Shown here: positions 51,896 to 61,269 of the stretch, piece by piece
Layout of the letters: every line of letters starts with the position of its first letter
Numbering within the stretch: the stretch's first letter is position 1
DNA from: JANJTB01 sp032027125
Lineage (GTDB): Bacteria > Bacteroidota > Ignavibacteria > Kapaibacteriales > UBA2268
Length of the DNA stretch: 64,000 nucleotides
Direction: 5' to 3'
Assembly: GCA_032027125.1 (NCBI GenBank)
Contig: JAVSMQ010000001.1
Location: forward strand, 858,196-922,195
Made by a program: the position numbers and the translations under genes
Notes under the pieces: generated by a model
Told to the model about the DNA's origin: nothing
Seen by the model: the letters and a program-made list of their open reading frames with translations, nothing else
The model's database searches: none

Positions 51896-53089
51896 TTAAA
51901 AGAAATATTCCGTCAACAAATATAAAGAATACGGATAAATTCTGTACTCGGTTCCAATATCGCCGTAAGTCAGCATTGCAGTCAGATTCAACTGCCAGCT
52001 TTGAGTTAACTGATATATTCCTGAAACAGTCGCAAATCCACTGCCGTCATTAAGATTGATATTATTACTTATTCCTGCATTAGTCAAATCATTTAACCTG
52101 TAATTTGCATTTACCGCAATGTAATTCATCCCTACATTAAGAATTTCACCGCTTACCAGTCTTGTATAATCGTAACAATATCTGCAGATAGTTCCTTCAC
52201 CGTTATGCTGGTATTCTATAAGAGCATAAATATTTTTATCAAATTGATAATCAAGACCCAAAACAAATTTGAGAAACTCTTTCTCAAAATTACCGCCCTT
52301 TAATGAATATATAAATTCTCCCCGAAAACCTGCATCATAAAGATTGCCTGCAAAATCGCCTCCGACAACTATTCGACCGTCAAAATAACCTGCAACAGCA
52401 GATAAATCATACTCTTTATAATTTGTTCTGAACCTACCGCCAAAGTTATCTTTATATTTACTCATAGTATGATTATAAACAAGTTCTAAATCAGTAAAAT
52501 TTCCGATATATATTTTTGTACTTACAGCGTCAGCACCGTCTTTTTCAATTTTGCTGAAATTTACCGGATTAATTGGATTAAACAAATCAGTCGGCTGCCA
52601 GACACGCCCGACACCCCATGAAATCCTTTGTCTTCCGGCAGTTATTTCACCAAAATCGAAAACCTGTTTTATAAACAATCTGTCAATATAATGATTGAGT
52701 ACCAAATGTTCATCGGTATGAAGATTCCATGCTAATTTAACAGCCTGACGTTTATTTTCGGATATTTCATTGAGTTTGTACAGATTGCGGTCTGATAGCA
52801 GACCATTAACTTCGTATTGAGCTTCGATCCGTGTATTTTCACCGAATAATACTGATGGTCTCAATCTTAGTCGCATCAAATCAGAGACAGATTCTGCCGG
52901 TTCAATATCAATTATCCCAATTAATTTATTGCTTCTGGAAAATGAGTAAGAAGATAAATTGAAGATATACCCTGTTAAATTTAATTTAAAATCGGATTCA
53001 GTAATTAAATCCTCATCTGATTGAGAATAAATAAAATTAGTACTTAAAATAAATAAATATAAGTATAGGACAATTTTAAAAGTATTCAT
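51896..53089 (-). CDS. Predicted outer membrane beta-barrel protein
   Basis: The 397-residue protein has a signal peptide (IVLYLYLFILSTNFIYSQ) and many alternating amphipathic strands ending in a terminal aromatic (LLTEYFF), the mark of outer membrane barrels. The segment GRQRISWGVGRVWQPTDLFNPINP near residue 145 is characteristic of a family of porin-like proteins (DUF1302-like/alginate-export-like). Transport substrate unknown. It is downstream of batE by 109 bp on the same strand and may be co-transcribed. Confidence 0.75.
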   Translation of the reverse strand: MNTFKIVLYLYLFILSTNFIYSQSDEDLITESDFKLNLTGYIFNLSSYSFSRSNKLIGIIDIEPAESVSDLMRLRLRPSVLFGENTRIEAQYEVNGLLSDRNLYKLNEISENKRQAVKLAWNLHTDEHLVLNHYIDRLFIKQVFDFGEITAGRQRISWGVGRVWQPTDLFNPINPVNFSKIEKDGADAVSTKIYIGNFTDLELVYNHTMSKYKDNFGGRFRTNYKEYDLSAVAGYFDGRIVVGGDFAGNLYDAGFRGEFIYSLKGGNFEKEFLKFVLGLDYQFDKNIYALIEYQHNGEGTICRYCYDYTRLVSGEILNVGMNYIAVNANYRLNDLTNAGISNNINLNDGSGFATVSGIYQLTQSWQLNLTAMLTYGDIGTEYRIYPYSLYLLTEYFF

Positions 53090-53198
53090 AAAGCATCTTA
53101 GTAATAATCTATTTTTGATTCAAAGTAACACAGAGGCTGAACCGCTATGTTACCTTTTTTCAGTAATTCAATACCGGGTTTGAGACCTGTATTGAAAA

Positions 53199-53957
53199 TC
53201 AGATAATTTTTATTTCATCGAGTTTAATCCAGCCGATATTTCCGTTCTCCAATTTAATTCTCAGCCAGTTATCAATGCTTTCTGTTAATGTCACTTTTGT
53301 TCCCTCGTGCAGAATAAACAAATCAGTTGAACCAGGATCAGGTGCACTTTTAACATAAACACTCGGATTAAATATTATTGCCTGCTTGTCCGAGTTTTCA
53401 TTCATGAATGCTTTATAACCCAGAAATCCGGAAACAAAGATGGCTAAAAGTGAAATAAACGCTAATAATGTTATAGATTTTCGCAAACCTGAAAGTTTGG
53501 CAAAAAGCAGTAAAACAATCGAGATAAAAAATACCCAGCACGAAGCAACAGTCAAAATTCCCCATGAACCCGAATACATAAGCTGAATCATTATTTCATA
53601 CCATTCAACAAAAAATACTTTTGGCACAGGTTCAAATTTGTCAACAATTTTCAGATTTGCAATCTTAAGATTAAATTCAATATCATCATCATTCGGATTG
53701 AGTTTTTTGGCACGTTCAAAGTTCAAAATAGCCATAGGAATATTATTTAATCTGAAATATGAGTTACCAAGATTAAAATAAACCTCACTTTCTTTATATC
53801 CGCTGTCAATCAAAGTTTGATAACGTGCCGCTGATTTACTGTAATCGCCGGAGTTAAATTCATTGTTAGCAGTATTATATTCATCTTTGGGTGAATAAGC
53901 TGAAATGTCAACATAAGCAATTAATATAAAAATAAATAATGTAATTAGTTTTTTCAT
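53199..53957 (-). CDS. batE: Aerotolerance protein BatE (TPR plus SH3)
   Basis: The 252-residue protein has a signal peptide, two TPRs (DYSKSAARYQTLIDSGYKES, PMAILNFERAKKLNPNDDD), two membrane helices (WGILTVASCWVFFISIVLLL; LLAFISLLAIFVSGFLGY) and a C-terminal SH3-like domain (VYVKSAPDPGSTDLFILHEG). This is the BatE architecture. It overlaps batD by 4 bp and ends the bat set. Confidence 0.88.
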   Translation of the reverse strand: MKKLITLFIFILIAYVDISAYSPKDEYNTANNEFNSGDYSKSAARYQTLIDSGYKESEVYFNLGNSYFRLNNIPMAILNFERAKKLNPNDDDIEFNLKIANLKIVDKFEPVPKVFFVEWYEIMIQLMYSGSWGILTVASCWVFFISIVLLLFAKLSGLRKSITLLAFISLLAIFVSGFLGYKAFMNENSDKQAIIFNPSVYVKSAPDPGSTDLFILHEGTKVTLTESIDNWLRIKLENGNIGWIKLDEIKII

Positions 53958-55807
53958 TTCAATACTCCTTCTAAATCAGTGATAACCTTGACTGCCGACC
54001 TATAAATTGTATCCATTCCCCCACCGCCTGAACTTGGTGCATATCTGGCGAATTCTGCGGAATCAAGAGTAGATAAAAATTCGGATATATAATATTCTTC
54101 AACACCGTAATTTGTCAAAGTTTCACGTGCTTTATCCTTTGTCAGTTCGGAATTTGGCATACCGAGTTTATCGCTGAGATAACCCCACAATGCTCTGTTT
54201 ATTTCTTCGTAAAATTTTTCCTGTTCAGATTTAGCCATATACTTTTTGGCTGTTGACAGCCTTTTCTTTGATATTTTTGTGGCTCGCTTGTTTTTGAAAA
54301 GAGAAATATTTGCATGTAGTTTCCTCCTTTTGCGTAACCAGAAAATAATGATTAAAAACAAAATTAGTGGCAGCAAGAGCAATAACCAGAAAATACCGGT
54401 AAAGATGAAACTTTTTCTGTTTTTAGTGAAATTTGGAGCGGCTAATTTAATAAATCTAATATCTTTACCAATAAACTGCACTTCTTCCTTTCTGACTCCT
54501 GAAACTACATTGCCGGAATTTGATGAATTATCACCTTTTTCAACTTTTATGTCAAATTCGTTTGATTGAATGGTTTTGAATTCATTATTTGACAAGTCGA
54601 AATAGCTGAATACAACCGGTCCAATCTTAAAGTCTCCGGCATTTCTGGGGATAAACAAATATTCAAAAGATATATTTCCTGTTACACCACCCGCTGAAAC
54701 AGAAATATTATCAATTGTTTTAGGGTCATAAACTTCAAAGTCAGGCGGGAAATTAACTTTCAAAGGTTCAATTAATTTCATATTTCCCCTTCCTGAAATT
54801 TTAACCTTCAATGTAATCGGGTCGCCGGCTTTTACTTCATTTTTATCAAGCCAGGCATCCATCGTTAAATTTCCGACTGCTCCTGCAAATTCATCAGGGG
54901 TTTTTCCCTGCAGCGGTTTGACATTTATTGAATAAGACTCGGATTTGGGTTTGTATGGAAAGTCGCGGTATGAGCCTCCAAAGAAAGGGTCATCGAAGAA
55001 AGAACTGAAAGGGTCGTTTGAGCGTCTTCCGGACTGTACTTTAAGTCTGGCGATTACATCAAATTCGTAAGGTTCGATAATAAGTTTACCGGTTCTTTGA
55101 GGAAATAAAACCACCTGTTTAATAATTGCTGAATTAAAGGCTACTCCGTTTACAATTTCCCTCTGCCAGTTGACTTTATCAACATTTAGTTCCTGAGTCC
55201 AAAATCCGTTAAATGAAGGTATTTTCGATGGATTAATCTGGGCGATATTTAGCTGGGGATTAATATAAAGTTTGTATGTAACAGTAATCTGTTCACCCTG
55301 ATATACATCTCTTTTCGATACACTGAGTTTTATAAAAATGTTATCTTTAAGAATTTGGAGAGCCTGATTTCCAAGTGATTTTTCCTGATCAGATTCCTGC
55401 TGGCGAATTTGTTTTTGAGCATCTGTTTCCGGCAGAACTTTAATTTGAATGGAATTTGATTTGATTTGTTTGCCGTTGCTGTTGATATATGCAGGACTAA
55501 TAGTATATTCACCCGTTTTTTCGGCAGTTAAAACATAGCTGAATGATAATGTACGGCTCATAGCACCATTAATTATCTGTATATTTTGAGACTGGTTAGG
55601 TCCGCTGAGTACAGAGAAACCCTTGAAATCAGGTCCTTTAAAGTTCGAACCGTCAGAATTAATCGTAAAAGTAACCTGAAATCTCTCCCCCACTGTTACA
55701 GGATTTTTACTGACAGAACCTGAAAAATCCTGACCGCTTGTTTTTACAACAAACGTTAAGCAAATCAATATCATCAAAGTAAGTTTCTGTTTCATTGTTT
55801 TTATCAT
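53954..55807 (-). CDS. batD: Aerotolerance protein BatD
   Basis: The 617-residue protein has a signal peptide, beta-rich Ig-like repeats (residues about 30-440) with the conserved NPVTVGERFQVTFTIN and LDKNEVKAGDPITLKVKISGRGNM segments, one membrane helix near 475 (FIFTGIFWLLLLLPLILFLI), and a cytoplasmic tail. This matches BatD (PF13584). It probably works with BatB and other Bat proteins in a periplasmic complex supporting oxygen tolerance. Confidence 0.9.
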   Translation of the reverse strand: MIKTMKQKLTLMILICLTFVVKTSGQDFSGSVSKNPVTVGERFQVTFTINSDGSNFKGPDFKGFSVLSGPNQSQNIQIINGAMSRTLSFSYVLTAEKTGEYTISPAYINSNGKQIKSNSIQIKVLPETDAQKQIRQQESDQEKSLGNQALQILKDNIFIKLSVSKRDVYQGEQITVTYKLYINPQLNIAQINPSKIPSFNGFWTQELNVDKVNWQREIVNGVAFNSAIIKQVVLFPQRTGKLIIEPYEFDVIARLKVQSGRRSNDPFSSFFDDPFFGGSYRDFPYKPKSESYSINVKPLQGKTPDEFAGAVGNLTMDAWLDKNEVKAGDPITLKVKISGRGNMKLIEPLKVNFPPDFEVYDPKTIDNISVSAGGVTGNISFEYLFIPRNAGDFKIGPVVFSYFDLSNNEFKTIQSNEFDIKVEKGDNSSNSGNVVSGVRKEEVQFIGKDIRFIKLAAPNFTKNRKSFIFTGIFWLLLLLPLILFLIIIFWLRKRRKLHANISLFKNKRATKISKKRLSTAKKYMAKSEQEKFYEEINRALWGYLSDKLGMPNSELTKDKARETLTNYGVEEYYISEFLSTLDSAEFARYAPSSGGGGMDTIYRSAVKVITDLEGVLK

Positions 55808-55849
55808 TAAAGTGTCACATCCTATTATTGATGAAAATGAAAAAAGATG

Positions 55850-56623
55850 TCACCAATTACGCTCAATTTTGGTTCTTTCACCTTTCTGCTTCCGTAGTTT
55901 TTTTTGTAAATCTTTTTCTTCATTCTGAAGAGCATTTAAAATTCTGCTTGCATCTTCTTTAGAAATTTCCTGAGGTCTTGGTTTATTGCTTTGCTGGCTG
56001 TTCTTGTCAGTTGGTTTCTCCTGACCTTCACCGCCCTGACCTTTGTCATCCTGCTGTTTGTCTTTTTCCTGCTGCTCATTTTGATTTTTATCCTTGTCCT
56101 GACCTTTATCCTTTTGCTGGTCATTCTGCTGTTTATCACCTTCCTGCTTATCCTGGTTGTCTTGATTTTTATCCTGGTTCTGCTTATTTTGTTCCTGCAT
56201 TTTCAGCATTCTTTTAGCTATTTCAAGATTATATCTTGTGTCGTCATCATTAGGATTAAGTTTCAGAGCATTTTTATATGCATTGATGCTTTCTTCATAT
56301 TTTCCGGACTTTAAAAGTGAATTACCCAAATTATGATTAGCGGATGCCAGAGTTTTCTTGTCTAAATTTTGACCGGAAAGTTCTTTGAATTTCAAAGCTG
56401 CTTCTTCGAAATTTCCCTGTTTATAGAGTGCATCGCCTAAATTGAATGTTGATTTATAACCGTATTCAATTTCCTGAGCCTTACGATATTTGATTTCCGA
56501 TTCGTTAAATTTTTCTTCTTTGAATAATTTATTGCCTTCTCTAATGAGAGATTTTTTTTCGTCAGCTTTAGATTCAATGCTTAACAATACTATTATCAAG
56601 AAAAGTGAAAATAATATTTTCAT
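55850..56623 (-). CDS. batC: Aerotolerance protein BatC (TPR)
   Basis: The 257-residue protein has a signal peptide, three TPRs (residues about 28-140) and an extremely Gln/Asp/Lys-rich low-complexity tail (QNKQNQDKNQDNQDKQEGDK and more, about 145-235), followed by a short basic end. The layout is that of BatC. It overlaps batB by 4 bp and precedes batD. Confidence 0.88.
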   Translation of the reverse strand: MKILFSLFLIIVLLSIESKADEKKSLIREGNKLFKEEKFNESEIKYRKAQEIEYGYKSTFNLGDALYKQGNFEEAALKFKELSGQNLDKKTLASANHNLGNSLLKSGKYEESINAYKNALKLNPNDDDTRYNLEIAKRMLKMQEQNKQNQDKNQDNQDKQEGDKQQNDQQKDKGQDKDKNQNEQQEKDKQQDDKGQGGEGQEKPTDKNSQQSNKPRPQEISKEDASRILNALQNEEKDLQKKLRKQKGERTKIERNW

Positions 56624-57660
56624 TTTCTTCCCCCTACAAATTTAACCATTGAATTGTAAACTCTGTTCTTTCTGTCTGATATGAAGAATTCAATTGTTAG
56701 AAACATTAAAGCAATTGATAGAAAGAATTGGAACTTATCATCGAAGTCAGTAAACTTTTTGGTACCGTATTCATCCTTTTCCATGGTTGAAATTTTGTCA
56801 ATCAAATCAGAGAGATTAACATCGGCAACATCTGCAAATACAAATTCACCTTTCCCAACCGAAGCAATCTGCTGCAAGGTTTTGGAGTCCAATTTAGTCA
56901 TTATCACATTACCTTGATTATCTTTTCTATAACCTGACATATTTCCGTTTTCATACACGGGAATCGGTCCCCCGCCGCTGCTTCCCATACCGATAGTATG
57001 AATAATTATACCTTTATCGCTTGCTTTTTGAGCGGCACCGATAGCATCATCTTCATGATTTTCACCATCTGTAATAACAATCAATGCTTTGCTTTTTGTT
57101 TCATCTTTGGTAAATGTTTCCATTGCAAGTTCAATTGCCGAACCGATTGCCGTACCCTGTGTACTGACTAATTCAGGACTTAGAGTTGAAGTCATTAATC
57201 TTGCTGCAGAGTAATCAGTTGTAAGTGGAAGCTGAAGATATGATTTTCCGGCAAATACTACCATACCGATTCTGTCATCCTCAAGTTTATCAATTAAACG
57301 CATAATTGCCTGTTTAGACCTTTCTAACCTGCTTGGCTTAATATCTTCCGACAGCATGCTATTGGACACATCTACTGCAATTATTACTTCAACACCCATT
57401 CTTTTGACTTCTTCAAGTTTTGTACCGATTTGAGGTCTTGCCAGAACGATGATGAGAAAACTATATGCAAATAACAGGAAAATGAATTTTAACAGTGGTT
57501 TAAAACCGGTTGTGTCAGGTATTAATGATTTTACAAGAACCCGATTGCCTATCTGGTCAAGACGTTTTCTTCTCCATCGTCTGTAACCGTAATAAATGAG
57601 TATCAGCAAAGGAATTCCCACTAAGCCGTATAAATATTCAATATATTGAAACTTCAACAT
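56620..57660 (-). CDS. batB: Aerotolerance VWA protein (BatA/BatB)
   Basis: The 346-residue protein has two membrane helices near the N-terminus, then a VWA domain with a complete MIDAS: DVSNS in VIIAVDVSNSMLSED, a Thr loop (LPLTTDYSAA) and TDGENHEDD, and a last membrane helix near residue 320. This is the BatA/BatB type. Only one VWA gene is present; moxR, a DUF58 gene and a second VWA gene, which usually lead this operon, are absent because hpnC starts divergently 220 bp upstream. Confidence 0.87.
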   Translation of the reverse strand: MLKFQYIEYLYGLVGIPLLILIYYGYRRWRRKRLDQIGNRVLVKSLIPDTTGFKPLLKFIFLLFAYSFLIIVLARPQIGTKLEEVKRMGVEVIIAVDVSNSMLSEDIKPSRLERSKQAIMRLIDKLEDDRIGMVVFAGKSYLQLPLTTDYSAARLMTSTLSPELVSTQGTAIGSAIELAMETFTKDETKSKALIVITDGENHEDDAIGAAQKASDKGIIIHTIGMGSSGGGPIPVYENGNMSGYRKDNQGNVIMTKLDSKTLQQIASVGKGEFVFADVADVNLSDLIDKISTMEKDEYGTKKFTDFDDKFQFFLSIALMFLTIEFFISDRKNRVYNSMVKFVGGRK

Positions 57661-57879
57661 CTAACGATATTTCTTAATTTTACTTTTAAAAATATATTCA
57701 GACGAAAATTTTTTTTTCAAAGTGTAAATTGATGATATGAAATAATTTCGGTTTAGCATGATTGAGAATATCTTTTATCTCTTATTTCAACTAAATACAA
57801 TTAATGCAGACAGTTTAACGTATCTTAAAAATTAAATGTTGTAAACTGACGGGTTTATATGTTTTGTTAAGCGGTAATT

Positions 57880-58815
57880 ATGAAAATCATAAATACAAAG
57901 GAAGATATTTTTGAATTATTAAAGCCTGACGGCGGAAAGTACTGCGTTAAGGATTTATCGGAAGCTTATGGTTTCTGCAAGAAAATTACTGAAAATCATT
58001 ATGAAAATTTTCCGGTCGGTTCGCTTCTGATACCCAAAAATCAACGTAAGTATTTTTTTTCTGTTTATACATTCTCAAGACTTGCAGATGATATTGCTGA
58101 CGAACTGACTGACGAATCACCCCAATCAAGAATTGAAGCTCTTAACAAACTGGAAGAAATTATTAAAATTGATTATGATATAAGTCAAAACAAATTTAAT
58201 CCTTTAGTATTGGCGTTACAGGATACAATTAAACAAAAAAAACTGCCTTATGAGCCTTTTGAGAAATTAATCAAAGCATTCATAATGGATTCTCAGTTCA
58301 ATCAGCCTGTCACGATTGAAGATAATATAAATTACTGCCGATACTCTGCAAATCCTGTCGGCGAAATTGTTCTCCGGATTTTCGACAATTACAATTCTGA
58401 AACTGCTCCTTTTTCAGATGCAGTCTGCACAGGTTTGCAATTAGTTAATTTTTGGCAGGATATTTCTGTTGACCGAATTAAAGGGAGAATTTACCTGCCG
58501 CTCCAACAATTGAAAAAATATAAACTTGATGAAATTTCACTTTTTGACTATACACAAAATAACAATTTAGATGCTTGTTTAAAAGAAAGTTATGAATATA
58601 CAGAAAATTTATTTATTTTTGGTGTCGGCTTAATTAAGTTAATTGAAAATAAAAGATTAAAGTTTGAATTGGCATTAACATTAGAGAGCGGATTGAGGAT
58701 TTTGGAAAAGGTCAGAATGACAGGTACTGAGATTATCAGAACAAGACCTGAACTGACTAAGAAAGATTTATTGATTATATTGAAAAGAACTTTAACCAAA
58801 CACCGATTTTTTTGA
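57880..58815 (+). CDS. hpnC: Squalene/phytoene synthase-like HpnC
   Basis: The 311-residue protein has the first Asp-rich motif RLADDIADEL and the second LVNFWQDISVD, plus FPVGSLLIPKNQRKYFFSVYTFSR, matching HpnC. In the HpnCDE pathway it hydrolyses presqualene diphosphate to hydroxysqualene. Its stop codon is 1 bp from the hpnD start, so the two are translationally coupled. A 219-bp intergenic region with no gene lies between it and divergent batB. Confidence 0.9.
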   Translation: MKIINTKEDIFELLKPDGGKYCVKDLSEAYGFCKKITENHYENFPVGSLLIPKNQRKYFFSVYTFSRLADDIADELTDESPQSRIEALNKLEEIIKIDYDISQNKFNPLVLALQDTIKQKKLPYEPFEKLIKAFIMDSQFNQPVTIEDNINYCRYSANPVGEIVLRIFDNYNSETAPFSDAVCTGLQLVNFWQDISVDRIKGRIYLPLQQLKKYKLDEISLFDYTQNNNLDACLKESYEYTENLFIFGVGLIKLIENKRLKFELALTLESGLRILEKVRMTGTEIIRTRPELTKKDLLIILKRTLTKHRFF

Positions 58816-58816
58816 A

Positions 58817-59719
58817 ATGGAAGTACTGACACAGGAAAAATTGGCAAATTACGAGAAAGTTGAACCGCCTCAGACTGAGAAATCCAACTTTCACTACTCA
58901 TTTTCGCTTCTGCCAAAGGAAGAGAGAATTGCCATGCATACTGTTTATGCCTTTTGCAGTTATATTGATGATATAGTGGATAACTCACCAAATCTCAATA
59001 AAAAATCCATTTTAAAAAAATTAGACCGTCTCGCCTGGTGGGAAAATGAAATCGAGAATATTTATGCCGGAACAGTAAAATCTACTGTCATGATGCCTTT
59101 TGTGGGTATAATTAACAGATTTGAAATCCCCAAACAGTATTTTCTAACCCTGATTGATGGTGTCAGACGCGACCTTATACAATACAGATATCAGACATTT
59201 GATGAACTTAAGGAATACTGCTACAGCGTTGCCAGTGTTGTCGGATTAATCAGTGTTGATATTTTCGGTCATAAATATGAAGAAACAAAAAATTATGCCA
59301 TAAATCTCGGTTATGCGCTTCAGCTTACAAATATAATCCGTGATGTGAAATTTGATAAGGATAGAGGATATATTTATCTGCCTCTTGATGAGCTTGAAAA
59401 ATTTAATTATTCCGAAGCCGATTTAATGGGTGAAGTCTATAATGACAATTTCATAGATTTAATGAGCTTTCAGGCTGACAGGGCAAGAGAATATTATCAT
59501 AAAGCACGGATGAATCTAAAACCGGACGAAAAAACGACAATTGTCGCAGCAGAAATAATGGATTCAATTTACTTCAGACTTCTCGAGAAAATCGAGCTGC
59601 AGGATTTCAACATTTTCCAACCCCATAAAATAAGGGTTTCCAATACGCATAAATTAATGACGACGCTAAAACATTGGCTGTCGGTAAATATGTTTATCAG
59701 AAGATTTAAAAAACATTAA
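58817..59719 (+). CDS. hpnD: Presqualene diphosphate synthase HpnD
   Basis: The 300-residue protein has HTVYAFCSYIDDIVDN with the first DxxxD-type motif, and LQLTNIIRDVKFDKDRGYIYLPLDEL as second motif (landmark), the squalene/phytoene synthase family pattern of HpnD. It condenses two farnesyl diphosphates to presqualene diphosphate. Together with hpnC here and hpnE at 38.8-40.1 kb the squalene route is complete; no squalene-hopene cyclase gene is in the window. Confidence 0.92.
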   Translation: MEVLTQEKLANYEKVEPPQTEKSNFHYSFSLLPKEERIAMHTVYAFCSYIDDIVDNSPNLNKKSILKKLDRLAWWENEIENIYAGTVKSTVMMPFVGIINRFEIPKQYFLTLIDGVRRDLIQYRYQTFDELKEYCYSVASVVGLISVDIFGHKYEETKNYAINLGYALQLTNIIRDVKFDKDRGYIYLPLDELEKFNYSEADLMGEVYNDNFIDLMSFQADRAREYYHKARMNLKPDEKTTIVAAEIMDSIYFRLLEKIELQDFNIFQPHKIRVSNTHKLMTTLKHWLSVNMFIRRFKKH

Positions 59720-59750
59720 ACATTTAAATTCGTGTATATATAAATATTTC

Positions 59751-59758
59751 GTAATTTT
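59751..59758 (+). promoter_or_regulatory. Possible -7 box of nuoE
   Basis: TAATTTTG fits TAnnTTTG, 41 bp before the nuoE ATG. It suggests nuoE is not simply read from the hpnC promoter. No clear -33 box. Confidence 0.3.
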
Positions 59759-59799
59759 GTATTTTATTTTTATTACGTAATTAAATTTCGAGTATTAAG

Positions 59800-60279
59800 A
59801 TGCAAATAGAGTTTTCAACTGATGAATTATTAGAAGTTCAGAAACATATATCCAAGTATCCTGAAAAGAAAGCGGCATTAATGCCCTTACTTTGGATGGC
59901 ACAAAACAAATGGGGATGGCTTTCTATAGAGGTAATGACATATATTGGCGGATTACTGGATTTGCCATTGTCTCATGTTGAAGGCGTGGCATCATTTTAT
60001 ACTATGTATTTTAAAAAACCAATGGGAAAATATCACGTTCAGGTATGCACAAATGTTTCCTGTATGCTGCGTAACGGCGATGAATTATACAGCCATGTAT
60101 CCGCGAGGCTTGGAATCGGACACAATGAATGTACTGAAGACGGAATTTTTTCACTTGAGGAAGTCGAATGTATGGGTGCATGCGGCGGAGCCCCTATGGT
60201 TGCAGTAAATGAAGACTTTTATGAAAATGTTGACATACAAAAAGTTGACAATTTATTAAATTCTTTTAAATTATTGTGA
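59800..60279 (+). CDS. nuoE: NADH-quinone oxidoreductase subunit E-like [2Fe-2S] protein
   Basis: The 159-residue thioredoxin-like ferredoxin has C-x4-C in VCTNVSCMLR and C-x3-C in ECMGACGGAP, with KKAALMPLLWMAQNKWGWLS and HVEGVASFYTMYF, all NuoE landmarks. Other complex I genes are not adjacent, so it is isolated here. It is closer to complex I NuoE (ECMGAC form) than to HydC of the hydrogenase operon (NCLGWC form). Confidence 0.92.
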   Translation: MQIEFSTDELLEVQKHISKYPEKKAALMPLLWMAQNKWGWLSIEVMTYIGGLLDLPLSHVEGVASFYTMYFKKPMGKYHVQVCTNVSCMLRNGDELYSHVSARLGIGHNECTEDGIFSLEEVECMGACGGAPMVAVNEDFYENVDIQKVDNLLNSFKLL

Positions 60280-60340
60280 CTTTTTTGATGTTCATGTGTT
60301 ATTATAGTAAGAAGAGTTGTAAATTTAAAAATAGTTTTTG

Positions 60341-61225
60341 ATGAGTCCTAAAGTAGCAAATAGTATGTTTTCAAAGATTTTTCTGATTTTTGTCGGAATT
60401 ATCTACTTTTTGAATTATGTTTACAGTAATGTATTACCCGATTTACTTTCATTATCACCACAATTAGTAATCCGTGAACTGAGTTTATGGAAACTTATAA
60501 CTTTTCCTTTTTCACCGGGCGGAATTGAATCGGTCGTACTTTTTGCGTTCGTTTTTTACTTTATCTCTTCAAAGCTCGAATTTTATATAGAAGGACTGCG
60601 TTATCCTCTCTGGTTATTTCTTCTTACTCTGCTGCAGGGCTGCATACTGACTTTAGTTTTTATTAATTCTAACGTAATCGTAGCCGGAATGGACGGCATT
60701 TCATTTTATGTTCTGGTAGTTTATGCTCTGCTTCGTTCAAAAGACAAGATTAATTTTCTCAATTTCCCTCCAATGCCGATACTTGCGTTCTCAATGCTGC
60801 TGGGTTTTGTATGGTTCGGATTGAAATTAGTTAATTTTTCGACAACAGGAAACGATAGTGTATTTTTATCTGCTCTCGGGTCTTCACTTTTCGGTGTTAC
60901 AGCCGGATTGATACACTACCTACAAATTAGACTTTCAGGATTAAATTCTACACGTTCCTCAAAATCAGATATTGATTCGGATATGAGATTACCTTCACCA
61001 GAGGAAATGAGTGTTGCACACTCATCCAATACACGTCTCCGAAAGTTTTATCAATCCGGTAAGCCTGATTACCTCGACGAAGAGCCTTATCTGCTTTCTG
61101 ATGATATGAGTGAAAATGAAGATAAATTAAATGAGATTTTAGACAAAATTTCTGTGAGCGGAAAAGACTCACTAAGCCCCTTCGAAAGAAGATTTCTGAA
61201 TGAATATTCAAAACGGCTGGAATAA
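60341..61225 (+). CDS. Rhomboid-like membrane protein, probably inactive
   Basis: From ATG 60341 the protein has 294 residues, with about six membrane helices and an LWKLITFPFSPGGIESVVLFAFVFYF segment recalling the rhomboid HN region (landmark). The expected catalytic GxSG is AGMDGISFY and no His appears in the last helix (SSLFGVTAGLIHYLQ), so protease activity is doubtful. The cytoplasmic tail ends LNEILDKISVSGKDSLSPFERRFL, a short C-terminal motif seen in bacterial rhomboid-like proteins. Likely a membrane chaperone or scaffold. Confidence 0.72.
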   Translation: MSPKVANSMFSKIFLIFVGIIYFLNYVYSNVLPDLLSLSPQLVIRELSLWKLITFPFSPGGIESVVLFAFVFYFISSKLEFYIEGLRYPLWLFLLTLLQGCILTLVFINSNVIVAGMDGISFYVLVVYALLRSKDKINFLNFPPMPILAFSMLLGFVWFGLKLVNFSTTGNDSVFLSALGSSLFGVTAGLIHYLQIRLSGLNSTRSSKSDIDSDMRLPSPEEMSVAHSSNTRLRKFYQSGKPDYLDEEPYLLSDDMSENEDKLNEILDKISVSGKDSLSPFERRFLNEYSKRLE

Positions 61226-61269
61226 AGAGTAACAGTTTAATCCCTGTTTCTTTTCCCGACATTTTTTAC

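Noticed and set aside
55978..56314. Hydrophobic plus-strand frames opposite batC
   Set aside because: They mirror the Gln/Asp/Lys-rich tail of BatC; the antisense of CAG/GAC-type codons gives Leu/Val/Phe-rich translations.
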